Below are positions 53,404-63,080 of a stretch of DNA of 64,000 nucleotides, piece after piece. Under the pieces are notes generated by a model. It saw nothing but the letters and a program-made list of their open reading frames with translations, made no database searches and was not told the DNA's origin. The stretch is from Ancylomarina subtilis (GTDB lineage Bacteria; Bacteroidota; Bacteroidia; Bacteroidales; Marinifilaceae): contig NZ_SHKN01000001.1 in NCBI RefSeq assembly GCF_004217115.1, forward strand, positions 1,925,781-1,989,780. Reading direction: 5' to 3'. The position numbers and the translations under genes are program-made. Every line of letters starts with the position of its first letter. The stretch's first letter is position 1.

Positions 53404-55461
53404 CTATGCTAAAAGAGCTTCAACTTCTTTCACAACATTTTCAGCAGTAAAACCAAATTTCTCATCCAACACGCTTGCTGGTGCTGAATAACCAAAATGA
53501 TCTAAACCTACTGATTTACCATTTGCACCAACTAATCCTTGAAGGGTTACTGGTAAACCTGCGGTCAAACCTAAAGTTGGAATTCCTGCAGGAAGAACCT
53601 CAGCTTGATATTCTGCAGATTGCTGACGGAATAAACCTTCAGAAATAACAGAAACAATCTGAATATTTAAGTTTCCTTTAGCACGTAACAGTTCAGCTCC
53701 GGCTACAAGTGTTGAAACCTCAGAACCACTAGCCAAAAGAACCACATCAGGAGTTGAAGTTGGTTGCTCAACAATGTATGCTCCTTTTTCAGCTTGTAAA
53801 GCTTCCTGGTAACGGTTTCCTTTTGAAGGAAGATCCTTAATATTCTGACGAGATAGGATAAGAGCTGTTGGAGTCTTTGTATTTTCCATAGCCATTTTCC
53901 ACGCTACAGAAGCTTCCAAAGCATCAGCAGGACGAAGAGCCAAAAGACTCATCTCTCCAGAGTGATTCTTGATTTGTTCCATCAAACGAATTTGAGCTTC
54001 TTGCTCAATTGGCTGATGAGTTGGTCCATCCTCTCCTACACGGAAAGCATCGTGTGACCAGATATATTTTACAGGAACTTGCATTAAAGCAGACAGACGA
54101 ACTGCTGGCTTCATATAATCAGAGAATACAAAGAAGGTTGCACATGCAGCCCAAACCCCACCATGTAAGGCAATACCATTACAGATAGCAGCCATAGTCA
54201 ATTCAGCAACACCTGCCTGAAGGAATGCTCCGGAGAAATCGCCTTTAACTAATGCTTTTGTATTTTTTAGGAAACCATCTGTTTTATCTGAGTTACTTAA
54301 GTCAGCAGATGAAACGATCATATTGTCAACTTTCTTAGCCAATTCAGCTAATACAGTTGCAGAAGCAGCACGAGTTGCAACACCCGACTTTTGAGCAATT
54401 GCTTCATAATCGATCTCAGGAGCTTCCATATTTAAGAAACCTTCAAGTTTAGCTGCTAATTCAGGATTTGCTTTAGCCCATTCAGCCTGCTCCGCTTTTT
54501 TAGCAGCAGCAGCAGCTTGTTTTTTAGCCAAAACTTCCTTGTAATAAGCTTGAACTTCCGGGAAAATTTGGAAAGGATTCTCGGCGTCACCACCAAGATT
54601 CTCAATAGTTTTCGCTAAAGATGCACCAGCAGCCCCTAATGGTTGACCGTGAGTCGATACCATATTTTCAAAGCTACATCCATCAATATCAACAGCACCT
54701 TTACCCATTAAAGTCTGACCAATAATCAATGTTGGACGCTCAGTTTCTTCGTTTGCAGCTTTAAGAGCCGCACGAATTTCATTCGAATCGTTACCATTGA
54801 TTGTAATCACATACCATCCCCAGGCTTCGTATTTCTTAGCCGTATCTTCGCAAGTAACTTCCTCAACCTTTGTTGATAATTGAATATTATTTGAATCATA
54901 GAACATGATCAAATTACTCAATCCAAGAGTTCCTGCAATACGACCTGCCCCTTGAGCAATCTCTTCCTGAATACCACCATCAGAGATAAATGTATAAGTC
55001 TTGTGAGCCATCCACTCGCCGAAACGAGAAACTAGAAAACGCTCAGCAATAGCAGCACCAACTGCCATTGTATGTCCTTGTCCTAATGGACCTGATGTAT
55101 TCTCAACACCTCTTTCCTGATCAACTTCAGGATGACCTGGTGTAACACTGCCCCATTGTCTGAAATTTTTCAAATCATCCATGCTGTAATTGCCTGTCAG
55201 ACTTAAAATAGAATACAACATTGGTGACATATGACCTGGATCAAGGAAGAAACGATCACGATTCGCCCACTTCATATCACTTGGGTCGAAATTTAAGAAT
55301 TCCGAGAAGAGTACATTTACAAAATCAGCTCCACCCATCGCACCACCAGGGTGTCCGGATTTTGCTTGTTCAACCATAGCAGCTGAAAGTATTCGAATAT
55401 TATCCGATGCCATATCAGTTACCGATAATTCCACTTGTTTGTCCATTTCTTTTGGCTCCAT
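53404..55461 (-). CDS. tkt: Transketolase
   Basis: 685 residues from the ATG at 55461 (a TTG at 55470 would add three). Thiamine-diphosphate enzyme transferring two-carbon units in the non-oxidative pentose phosphate pathway. Single-chain form with the N-terminal PP domain (SGHPGGAMGGADF, LDPGHMSPMLY, ISDGGIQEE with LIMFYDSNNIQLS), the Pyr domain (AEGG-like AGVAELTMAAICNGIALHGG in part, SHDAFRVGEDGPTHQPIEQ) and the C-terminal domain (VLLASGSEVSTLV, LDHFGYSAP). Between the PP and Pyr domains lies an Ala/Lys-rich stretch (KKQAAAAAKKAEQAEWAKAN). Monocistronic, cytoplasmic. Confidence 0.96.
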   Translation of the reverse strand: MEPKEMDKQVELSVTDMASDNIRILSAAMVEQAKSGHPGGAMGGADFVNVLFSEFLNFDPSDMKWANRDRFFLDPGHMSPMLYSILSLTGNYSMDDLKNFRQWGSVTPGHPEVDQERGVENTSGPLGQGHTMAVGAAIAERFLVSRFGEWMAHKTYTFISDGGIQEEIAQGAGRIAGTLGLSNLIMFYDSNNIQLSTKVEEVTCEDTAKKYEAWGWYVITINGNDSNEIRAALKAANEETERPTLIIGQTLMGKGAVDIDGCSFENMVSTHGQPLGAAGASLAKTIENLGGDAENPFQIFPEVQAYYKEVLAKKQAAAAAKKAEQAEWAKANPELAAKLEGFLNMEAPEIDYEAIAQKSGVATRAASATVLAELAKKVDNMIVSSADLSNSDKTDGFLKNTKALVKGDFSGAFLQAGVAELTMAAICNGIALHGGVWAACATFFVFSDYMKPAVRLSALMQVPVKYIWSHDAFRVGEDGPTHQPIEQEAQIRLMEQIKNHSGEMSLLALRPADALEASVAWKMAMENTKTPTALILSRQNIKDLPSKGNRYQEALQAEKGAYIVEQPTSTPDVVLLASGSEVSTLVAGAELLRAKGNLNIQIVSVISEGLFRQQSAEYQAEVLPAGIPTLGLTAGLPVTLQGLVGANGKSVGLDHFGYSAPASVLDEKFGFTAENVVKEVEALLA

Positions 55462-55520
55462 TCTAGTCAAGAGTTTTTTAGATGATTAAAAAATCTGCTT
55501 CAGATTTTATTTAATGCCCG

Positions 55521-55593
55521 CAAATATACGAAAATTATCAAGGGCCGTGAAAATTATTGCAGACTCATTGAAATTAAGAATGAACATTCTTAA
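55521..55593 (-). promoter_or_regulatory. tkt promoter and upstream palindrome
   Basis: On the minus strand TATATTTG (55521-55528) is a perfect -7 box about 60 bp before the tkt start. Upstream lies the palindrome TTAAGAATG-AA-CATTCTTAA (55574-55593), with perfect 9-bp arms, centred about 60 bp upstream of the -7 box, a typical activator position. Confidence 0.45.
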
Positions 55594-55741
55594 AATGTAT
55601 AACCTAATAGACAGCTAGATTGTTAGCCCGAGAGAACGAGGACTTTATATGAGGTAAACAATAGATCGTTAGATTACTGATCGATTAAATTGGGGAATTA
55701 ACGAAAATGAATCCTTTTATATCATCCAATTCCTTCAGATT

Positions 55742-57115
55742 TTAAAGTCGAACCGTTACAGAACTACCTGAGCGAATTACAAAGGATCGTTTCTTGGTGT
55801 AATGCGATAAATGCACCGTTTTACTCCTGAATACCAAATGATAATTCCCAGGTTGAAGCGTCAGGGTTTTACGCAATATCCGACTATCAAGAGCACAGAC
55901 CCATATCATTTTACCATCTATTTTTGTAAATAAATCACAAGGCCCATATGTGGGTTTAAAAACTGTTACCGAACCTGGGAGAGGCACTTCTATTGAAGTT
56001 GTTTCTGAAGCCTTTATCTTCACATTATCTATTTTAATACGCGGAAGGGTTAATAGCTCCAAATCATAGGTCCCTATCAAATACTTTTGAGGATAATCAA
56101 CAGCCTGAACATTGATAATATCCCCATCTTTTTTAACCAAACATCTCAGATTTTTCAGCAGACCAGATCTTAAAGAGTTGATTTTTAATTTTCCCTGAAC
56201 AGCTCGAAAACTAATAACGGAATGCTTACCCGGTTCAATTCTAACACTATCCATCTCTAATTTAGGAAGCGTATGAACAGTGATATCATACGAAATAAGC
56301 GGATCAATAAATAGCGTATCAGGCAACCCCATTGAGTTCATTGTATGCATATATTGATAACGCAATTTTCCTGTGGTGTGATTATAAAAACTCATCGGAA
56401 CATCACTCTCTTGGGGTTCATCCTTTTCATTTAATAAATTCACTTGCATTGAGGTTTTATCCAAAACCTGAGAAATTACATAATGCAAAGTTCCTCCAAA
56501 ATTCTTTTCCCTACTAACTTCAAGAAATTCTCCAACACATTCAAAACTTTTTTGGAATCTTCTATCCAGACCAATTCCAATAATGAAGGGTTTTAGAATA
56601 ATGCCATTTTTCTGCAACTCGTCCGAAACAGCACAAGGATCCCCATCACAAGCATCCACACCATCAGTAATTAAAACGATAATATTACGCACCAACTCTT
56701 TCGATTTCGGGAAATCATAAGCTGCCTGAGCAAGTGAATATGCAATTGGAGTTGTTCCTTTGGGAGATATATAACGAAGTGTTTGACGAATAATTACGGC
56801 ATTATCAGGAGAAAAAGGGACTTCCAATTTTGTGTCTTCACAATCTTGAGGAGGGAATGAACTCTGATGCCCATACACACGAAGAGCCATCTCAACATTG
56901 TGCTCAAACTCAAGACTATCAATCATCTCAATCAAAAAATCTCTGGCGACATTAATCTTCTTTGATTTCTCCCATCGTCCGTTCATACTTTGAGAAGCAT
57001 CAAATATAAAAAGTATGCGAGTTTTCTCTTTAACGGTCTTTATCTTCTGAGAAAAGGCCTGAAGTGTCATCAGGCTTATAAATAAAAAGAGGCTATATTT
57101 TAATAATCTGTTCAA
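55742..57115 (-). CDS. von Willebrand factor A domain protein
   Basis: 457 residues, exported. The start appears to be TTG at 57115: it gives a full signal peptide (LLKYSLFLFISLMTLQAFSQ), while the next in-frame ATG falls inside that signal. The vWA domain at about 30-225 has a complete MIDAS: Asp39-x-Ser41-x-Ser43 (DASQSMN), Thr121 (KGTTPIAYS) and Asp151 (ITDGVDACDGDPC). Conserved cysteines in this last loop could form a disulfide. The C-terminal half (about 230-457) is made of repeated beta modules of roughly 75 residues. It is a metal-dependent adhesion domain with unknown ligand. Confidence 0.82.
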   Translation of the reverse strand: MNRLLKYSLFLFISLMTLQAFSQKIKTVKEKTRILFIFDASQSMNGRWEKSKKINVARDFLIEMIDSLEFEHNVEMALRVYGHQSSFPPQDCEDTKLEVPFSPDNAVIIRQTLRYISPKGTTPIAYSLAQAAYDFPKSKELVRNIIVLITDGVDACDGDPCAVSDELQKNGIILKPFIIGIGLDRRFQKSFECVGEFLEVSREKNFGGTLHYVISQVLDKTSMQVNLLNEKDEPQESDVPMSFYNHTTGKLRYQYMHTMNSMGLPDTLFIDPLISYDITVHTLPKLEMDSVRIEPGKHSVISFRAVQGKLKINSLRSGLLKNLRCLVKKDGDIINVQAVDYPQKYLIGTYDLELLTLPRIKIDNVKIKASETTSIEVPLPGSVTVFKPTYGPCDLFTKIDGKMIWVCALDSRILRKTLTLQPGNYHLVFRSKTVHLSHYTKKRSFVIRSGSSVTVRL

Positions 57116-57336
57116 AATGTTAGGGGATTGGCAAAGTTTCTATAAATAAGCTTTCTGAAAAATTAAATATTAGACTTAATTCCTCAAACGCAAGAGTGGT
57201 TAACCCGATCAATATAGCAAAAATTAAATAAATACCTCAAAACATCTCATTTCAAGAAAAATATCCCATCATAAGCGCTCATATGTAAAATCAAATCGTA
57301 AATTTGATCTAGCTTTTAGATTTATGTTTCTGACGA

Positions 57337-58155
57337 ATGACAAAAAAAATCATATACATATCTGCTGCCTTAATCTTGTTGTTTTTAGCAATTAGATCTT
57401 TTACGAATACGCCATCCTGGGTGGTTAAATTCTATGTTGATAGTGGAGAAAAACAAAGTCGAACTTTAATCTATATAATGGGTCACAATATGAAAATCGT
57501 GACCAAGGATAGGACTTACCTCTATAATTCAGAAACAAAAAAAATCTATTGTGTCAACCCCAGCGAAAACATATACTGGTCAGGAGAAATAAAGGATTTT
57601 TCACACGCGACAATAAAAATCAAGATGCAAACTGAAAATGATTTTATTATCAACGATGTCTCATTTTTAAGAAATATGAATTCTTTAGACAGAAAACATA
57701 TTGAGGAAATGATTAATCGTCGGACGGGTAAAAATCCATTGATTCCAGACTATAGTATTTTCAATCATTTTAATATTCGAAGCACTCCAAATTTCACTTC
57801 AGTTGGCGATTACGCCGTTCGGAAATACGAGGTTCTGAACTCCGGAAAGGTCGTGGAAGAAATCTGGATCGCAGAAAACATACTCCTCCATATGGGATGG
57901 AATATGAACGACTTCAAAGATTTTCTGGAAGCCTTCTTTTTTCACTCAGGCATTGCGCCCTATTTTAATTTGGATAGCTACATGAAAGTTCGAAAAAATG
58001 GACTCCCAATGAAAGTTATCATCTTTCACGACAACGAAAAATGGACTATAACAATGGATCACGCTTCCAAAAAGAAGCTCAGCGAAGAATCGTTTTCAAT
58101 CCCTGAAAATTTCAAATCAAAACCAATCGATTCGCTTTTGAAAATCAATTTCTAA
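57337..58155 (+). CDS. Hypothetical DUF4412/LolA-like envelope protein
   Basis: 272 residues. An N-terminal hydrophobic segment (IIYISAALILLFLAIRSF, about 4-22) is a signal anchor. The body is beta-rich with 'FYVDSGEKQSRTLIYIMGHNMKIV' in parts, a pattern similar to DUF4412-like, LolA-fold proteins in which strands pack around a helix, and 'YAVRKYEVLNSGKVVEEIWIAE', typical of the same fold. No catalytic residues recognised. Divergent from the vWA gene and convergent with the transglutaminase gene. Family assignment is tentative. Confidence 0.65.
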   Translation: MTKKIIYISAALILLFLAIRSFTNTPSWVVKFYVDSGEKQSRTLIYIMGHNMKIVTKDRTYLYNSETKKIYCVNPSENIYWSGEIKDFSHATIKIKMQTENDFIINDVSFLRNMNSLDRKHIEEMINRRTGKNPLIPDYSIFNHFNIRSTPNFTSVGDYAVRKYEVLNSGKVVEEIWIAENILLHMGWNMNDFKDFLEAFFFHSGIAPYFNLDSYMKVRKNGLPMKVIIFHDNEKWTITMDHASKKKLSEESFSIPENFKSKPIDSLLKINF

Positions 58156-58188
58156 AAAAGAGCCTAAGATAAGCCTCCTGGTTTACCA

Positions 58189-59238
58189 CTATATTTTGTT
58201 TTTAGACCGTGTAACCTGAATCCAGTTTTCAAGGAGAAGAAGCACATCCTGTGCCTGTAAAAACATAAGTTGAGACGAGACATCCTGTGTTTCACGAAAT
58301 AAAATCATCGCAATTTTAATCCGATATCTTGCTTTAATCAGTTCTTTGATATCTTTCATCTCAAGTGAACTTTGAGAATTCAAAACAATTCGTGCGTATC
58401 GAAAATATTCGAGAGCCCGGTTGAATTTATTAGAAGGATTTGTCAGATAAATCTCGTGTGCGTTTTTTAGACTACGCTCAGCAGGATAAAGTTGATTGTA
58501 GTTTTTCAGACTATCCTGATAATTGTAGTAAGGCTTTTTCTGAGTTAAATACTCCTTTATTCTCTCATCCCCCATATTAAAAACACTCATAGGTACTGGA
58601 GATTCAAGAAATTGCCACATAGGTATCAATGGCAAATGACTCAAAATAAATTCATCAGGCGAAACCATATAAAACTCATTGGTTGTGCGCTTAATGCCGG
58701 TATGTTCCAATATTGCATAAGCCCAGGTCAAATCAAAAAAGCGCCATTCATCATTCATTTTAACCACATTCCACGAATGTGTTGCCCTGTCCTGAAAAGC
58801 ACCTCTTTTCGAAATATATCCCCCAATGGAATAGGCTTCAATTCCCGATTGCTGACAGAAGAATTGAAACAGTTTAGAAAAGCCTTCACAAACAGCTTTC
58901 TTCTTTTTTAAAACACAAACGGGTGAAGAACAATTATTAGAGCCCATATAAAATAGTATATTTTTGTCAAACAAGAGCTCTACCTGATCTTCATACTCGA
59001 TATTTGTTATGATCCACATATAAAAAGCTCTTATTTTCTCTTGATCATTACTACCAATAGAATCTAGATAATGATGCAGATATAAAATATTATTAGTTAA
59101 GCTATCAGGTGTTTGCTTAACCTGCCGATCAATCGCTACATATTTACTAAAGTTAGGCTCTTGAGCAATAACCATATTAAAAGATGCAAGAATAAAAATG
59201 AAGGAAAGACTAAACTTTATATACATATTGAAACCCAT
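58189..59238 (-). CDS. Transglutaminase-like domain protein
   Basis: 349 residues with a signal peptide (about 6-25, ending NMVIAQEP; Met5 is an alternative start). The transglutaminase-like core spans about 65-175: 'KIRAFYMWIITNIEYED', catalytic Cys117 in AVCEGFSKLFQFFC, His154 in ATHSWNVVKM and Asp169 in FFDLTWA. The triad is complete. The C-terminal part is helical with a late Leu-rich stretch (MFLQAQDVLLLLENW). In bacteria such proteins are mostly proteases or peptidases acting in the envelope and not crosslinkers; the substrate is unknown. Confidence 0.85.
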   Translation of the reverse strand: MGFNMYIKFSLSFIFILASFNMVIAQEPNFSKYVAIDRQVKQTPDSLTNNILYLHHYLDSIGSNDQEKIRAFYMWIITNIEYEDQVELLFDKNILFYMGSNNCSSPVCVLKKKKAVCEGFSKLFQFFCQQSGIEAYSIGGYISKRGAFQDRATHSWNVVKMNDEWRFFDLTWAYAILEHTGIKRTTNEFYMVSPDEFILSHLPLIPMWQFLESPVPMSVFNMGDERIKEYLTQKKPYYNYQDSLKNYNQLYPAERSLKNAHEIYLTNPSNKFNRALEYFRYARIVLNSQSSLEMKDIKELIKARYRIKIAMILFRETQDVSSQLMFLQAQDVLLLLENWIQVTRSKNKI

Positions 59239-59331
59239 ACTGTAAAACTAATGAAATTATAAATACCAACTGAATCACATTACTATTCTTAGCAAGCATT
59301 TAACAAATATTAATGAGATAAATCCTGAAAA

Positions 59332-59362
59332 TTGGCACATCGAAATTTTAAATGTACTTTTG
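59332..59362 (+). promoter_or_regulatory. Promoter of ychF
   Basis: TTG (59332-59334), 20-bp spacer and TACTTTTG (59355-59362) fit the Bacteroidota consensus very well. The leader would be about 38 nt. Confidence 0.7.
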
Positions 59363-59406
59363 CACAGATTTTTTGAAACACAGCTAATTAATAAATAAAA
59401 TATAAC

Positions 59407-60507
59407 ATGGCATTACAGTGTGGAATCGTAGGATTACCTAATGTTGGTAAATCCACTTTGTTTAATTGTTTGTCGAACGCTAAAGCACAATCGGCTAATT
59501 TCCCTTTTTGTACCATCGAGCCAAATGTTGGTGTAATTACTATACCTGATGACCGTTTGATTAGATTGACTGAATTGGTTAAGCCAGAAAGGGTACAACC
59601 TTCAGTAATGGAAATTGTGGATATTGCGGGTCTGGTTAAAGGTGCAAGTAAAGGTGAAGGTTTAGGAAATAAATTCTTATCAAATATTCGTGAAACAAAT
59701 GCGATTATTCACGTATTGCGTTGTTTCGAAGATGGCAATATTGTACATGTTGATGGTTGTATCGATCCAATTCGCGACAAAGAAACCATCGATATGGAAT
59801 TGCAGTTGAAAGATTTGGAAACTGTAGAAGCCAGACTTCAAAAAGCGGCTAAACTTGCAAAAGTTGGTAAAAACCCTGAGGCAAAACGTTTGGCTGATGT
59901 TTTAGAACGTTACAAAGACGTTTTGATGCAAGGAAAATCTGCTCGTGTAGTAGAATTAAGTGAGGCTGAAGAACTCGTAACAAAAGATTTACATCTCTTA
60001 ACGACTAAACCCGTTTTGTACGTTTGTAATGTTGATGAAGCTTCTGTAACAACAGGAAACGCTCACGTTGAAGCTGTAAAAGAAGCTGTAAAAGATGAGA
60101 ACGCTGAAGTTCTTGTTGTTGGTGCAGGTATCGAAGCTGACATTGCTGAACTGGAAACTTACGAAGAAAAACAGATGTTCCTCGAAGATCTAGGTCTTAA
60201 AGAACCAGGCGTAAACAAACTAATCAAAGCAGCATTTAACCTTCTTAATCTTGAAACCTATTTTACAGCAGGGGTAAAGGAAGTGAGATCATGGACTTAT
60301 CCTAAAGGTGCTAAGGCGCCACAAGCTGCCGGAGTTATTCATACTGATTTTGAAAAGGGATTTATCCGTGCCGAGGTTATCAAATTCGAAGATTTCTCGC
60401 GACTAGGATCCGAAGCGGCTTGTAAAGAAGCAGGAAAGATGAATGTAGAAGGTAAAGAATATGTGGTTCAGGATGGTGATATCATGCACTTCCGTTTCAA
60501 CGTATAA
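59407..60507 (+). CDS. ychF: Redox-regulated Obg-like ATPase YchF
   Basis: 366 residues. G1 GLPNVGKSTLFN at 8-19, switch region with NFPFCTIEPNVG, G3 DIAGLVKGASKGEGLGNKFL in part, and the altered G4-like CNVDEA that favours ATP over GTP. The helical coiled-coil arm lies at about 130-200, and the C-terminal TGS domain shows VRSWTYPKGAKAPQAAGVIH in part. Translation-associated stress regulator in other bacteria. Own promoter and terminator. Confidence 0.96.
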   Translation: MALQCGIVGLPNVGKSTLFNCLSNAKAQSANFPFCTIEPNVGVITIPDDRLIRLTELVKPERVQPSVMEIVDIAGLVKGASKGEGLGNKFLSNIRETNAIIHVLRCFEDGNIVHVDGCIDPIRDKETIDMELQLKDLETVEARLQKAAKLAKVGKNPEAKRLADVLERYKDVLMQGKSARVVELSEAEELVTKDLHLLTTKPVLYVCNVDEASVTTGNAHVEAVKEAVKDENAEVLVVGAGIEADIAELETYEEKQMFLEDLGLKEPGVNKLIKAAFNLLNLETYFTAGVKEVRSWTYPKGAKAPQAAGVIHTDFEKGFIRAEVIKFEDFSRLGSEAACKEAGKMNVEGKEYVVQDGDIMHFRFNV

Positions 60508-60535
60508 AACCTTTCTTTGAAAATATATTTTAAAG

Positions 60536-60562
60536 GCTGTCTCTTGAGACAGCTTTTTTTTT
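60536..60562 (+). terminator. Terminator of ychF
   Basis: The perfect stem GCTGTCTC / GAGACAGC with a 2-nt (effectively longer) loop is followed by nine T. Confidence 0.85.
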
Positions 60563-60619
60563 GACATCAGAAACGCCCCTGAAATTCTAATTTATTTCAA
60601 TATAGCTTCTTAATATTTT

Positions 60620-60627
60620 TATCTTTG
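60620..60627 (+). promoter_or_regulatory. Candidate promoter of the alkaline-phosphatase-superfamily gene
   Basis: TATCTTTG is a perfect -7 box. A weak -33-like TTTCA lies about 22 bp upstream. The leader would be about 135 nt. Confidence 0.45.
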
Positions 60628-60769
60628 TCCAAACATCTAAACAATTACAAATTATACTTCAAACACGACTAATTATTAAATTCGCGTTTCAATAGAGTAT
60701 ACAACCGTTTATCTCGGTCATCATATTCTAAACTGTTTATAATTTTATTCGATACAGCTTCCGACAACT

Positions 60770-62410
60770 ATGACTATTAAAAAGACCTGTTTAAGTTTTC
60801 TCATTATTACTTTTAGCTTTCTGAAAGTAAGTGCTCAAGTCAGTCAATCTGAATCAAAATATCAACCAACACCTAAGCAGCCCAAGCTTATAGTTGGAAT
60901 TGTTATTGACCACTTGCGTAGCGATTACTTCGATAAATATTCACATCTCTTCTCCGATGGAGGCTTCAATAAATTGATTAAAAACGGCGCATTTAGTGCT
61001 AATACAAAATACAATTACGCCTATTCACAATCAGGTGTCGATCACGCAACAATATATACGGGAACCCCGCCAGCATATCACGGGATCATCTCTCATGCCT
61101 GGTTCAATAGAATTTCAGAAACTGCTGAGGCTTCAACCTATGACAAAAGATATCGAAAGTTGGGGATAGCAGATACAATTGTCTCAAAATCGCCTCACAA
61201 ACTCATGGCCCCTACCCTTGGTGACATCATGAAATTAAACAACCCAAAATCCAGAGTTATTGGGGTTTCATTGAATAATGAATCTGCAATTTTTTCTGCT
61301 GGACATGCTGCCGATGCCGCATATTGGCTCGATGGTATTCAAGGGAAATTTATCAGTTCATCCTATTACCAGAACACCTTATTCAATTGGGTAAACGATT
61401 TTAACGCAACAGATTTACCCAATATATACCTTGAAAAAGCCTGGGTTCCTAAAGATTTAGAAGATAATGGAAGTTCCACAGACATTATAAAAGCAAAACT
61501 AAAACTGATTGATCAGTTTTACTATGACCTAAAAAAAGAAAAAAAGAAACTTGGGTATTATGCCCTACAGAATTATCCAGCGGGAAATCTTTTGGTCAAA
61601 GATTTTGCTGCCGCAACCATTATTAACGAAAACCTAGGTAAGGATGACGATTGCGATTTAATCACAATCAATTTTTCATGTTTGGGGAATAACCACCGTG
61701 TATTTTCACCATACTCACCTGAAATGCTTGACTGCGTAACCAGATTGGATAAAAACATTGAGGACTTAATTACATTTCTTGATGAACAAGTTGGTATGGA
61801 TAACGTTTTACTCTTTGTAACTGCAGATCAACCAGCCAGTTTCCTTCAATCTGATCTTGAAAAGCTTCACATTCCCCATGGATATTTCAGTTCATATAAC
61901 GCAATCGCTTTGTTAAAATCATATTTCAATATAAGCTATGGCGCCGGACAATGGATCTTAGGATACGATTCACAACAAATCTTTCTAAACCATAAACTCA
62001 TCGAAGATTCGAATCTTTCTATTGAAGATGTTCAGATAAAAGCAGCAAAATTTTTAGTCCAATTCTCAGGTGTAGCCAAGGCTATTCCAGCGCATCACTT
62101 TGTACAATCGAATTACAGCCATGGTATTATGAATAAAATTCAGCGTTCTTTCAACCACAAGAGATCGGGAGATGTAATCATCACCCTACAACCAGGCTGG
62201 ATCAATCAAATAAAAGATGAAAGAGACCTCGTGGCTCAATACAGTCAATCAAACAGAGTTCCTTTGTTTTGGTATGGATGGAAAATAAAAAATCAGGCGC
62301 TTAACCAACAGTTGGATATTGAAGATATTGTACCAACCCTATCTTCATTCTTAAGAATTACGCCACCATCGGGCTGTCAGGGCAAACCCATAGAAGGATT
62401 AATCGATTAG
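60770..62410 (+). CDS. Alkaline-phosphatase-superfamily protein, predicted catalytically altered
   Basis: 546 residues, signal peptide 1-22 (LKVSAQ). The overall sequence resembles the PafA-type phosphodiesterase/alkaline phosphatase family. The N-terminal Asp47 (IVIDHLRSD) and Asp353 (VTADQPASF) are kept, and Ser86 sits where a Thr nucleophile is usual (SQSGVDHATIYTG). But the expected SLKDR is SLNNE (Asn169, Glu171), the metal-ligand FSSTDYVGH-type motif is FSCLGNNH, TADHG is TADQP, and the late THVP is NRVP (Arg496). The usual two-zinc site therefore looks dismantled. It may bind phosphoesters without cleaving them, or use another chemistry. Comparison residues are from memory. Its stop overlaps that of the next, convergent gene. 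Confidence 0.82.
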   Translation: MTIKKTCLSFLIITFSFLKVSAQVSQSESKYQPTPKQPKLIVGIVIDHLRSDYFDKYSHLFSDGGFNKLIKNGAFSANTKYNYAYSQSGVDHATIYTGTPPAYHGIISHAWFNRISETAEASTYDKRYRKLGIADTIVSKSPHKLMAPTLGDIMKLNNPKSRVIGVSLNNESAIFSAGHAADAAYWLDGIQGKFISSSYYQNTLFNWVNDFNATDLPNIYLEKAWVPKDLEDNGSSTDIIKAKLKLIDQFYYDLKKEKKKLGYYALQNYPAGNLLVKDFAAATIINENLGKDDDCDLITINFSCLGNNHRVFSPYSPEMLDCVTRLDKNIEDLITFLDEQVGMDNVLLFVTADQPASFLQSDLEKLHIPHGYFSSYNAIALLKSYFNISYGAGQWILGYDSQQIFLNHKLIEDSNLSIEDVQIKAAKFLVQFSGVAKAIPAHHFVQSNYSHGIMNKIQRSFNHKRSGDVIITLQPGWINQIKDERDLVAQYSQSNRVPLFWYGWKIKNQALNQQLDIEDIVPTLSSFLRITPPSGCQGKPIEGLID

Positions 62411-63045
62411 TCTCTTTTTTGGCAACACCAAACCATTAAATAGGAGTCGAAAGTTTCGTATTGAAAGTTAAATTTCTTTGAAAAATCAGGACGAATCACC
62501 TCCCCTGAGAATTTGACTTGATCAGGTAAGAAAGGATGTATTTTTAGTTCATCAATTAAAAGAACATCCTTTTTTCCATATAATTTTATCAAGCATTCTT
62601 TAGCACACCAATGTTGATAAATATGAACTTGCTTGTTGATTTCTGACAAATGAGACATTTCATCCTCACTCATAAATCTTTTGGTAATCTTAAAGACACG
62701 TTCGGATAGATATTCGATATCAAGAGCCAAATCGTGACCTTTTCCCACCATTATCCCAACATAATCTTTACTGTGAGAAATACTAATATCCAAATCAGAA
62801 TTGATCAAATAGGGTTTTCCATCAGCATTGTTCTTTATAACAATCCCTTCGCCAAGAAGCGTCCTCACTAAAATACGCGTAGCAAGATATTCCTTTTTCC
62901 GAGCTATGCTGCCAAAACTATCGCATCTATCTTTATCCGATTCATTTAAACAAACGGCATTCTGCAGTACAGACAAGTCTTCGGTAATTTTCCAAATCGC
63001 CAACTGACATGTTTCATTAATATGTATGTGCTTAACTAATGGCAT
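62407..63045 (-). CDS. 4'-phosphopantetheinyl transferase superfamily protein
   Basis: 212 residues. Transfers the phosphopantetheine arm from CoA to a carrier protein. The key motifs are present: ISISHSKDYVGIMVG, Asp109 and Glu111 (LALDIEYLSER), and WCAKECLIKLYGK (Trp146, Lys149-Glu150, Lys154). Cytoplasmic. No carrier-protein gene is nearby, so the partner could be the fatty-acid ACP or a distant synthase. It follows gldD on the minus strand, an association seen in other Bacteroidota. Its stop codon overlaps the stop of the convergent gene by three bases. Confidence 0.9.
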   Translation of the reverse strand: MPLVKHIHINETCQLAIWKITEDLSVLQNAVCLNESDKDRCDSFGSIARKKEYLATRILVRTLLGEGIVIKNNADGKPYLINSDLDISISHSKDYVGIMVGKGHDLALDIEYLSERVFKITKRFMSEDEMSHLSEINKQVHIYQHWCAKECLIKLYGKKDVLLIDELKIHPFLPDQVKFSGEVIRPDFSKKFNFQYETFDSYLMVWCCQKRD

Positions 63046-63080
63046 CTGAATTTATCTCAAGAAATATGAATCACAAAAAA

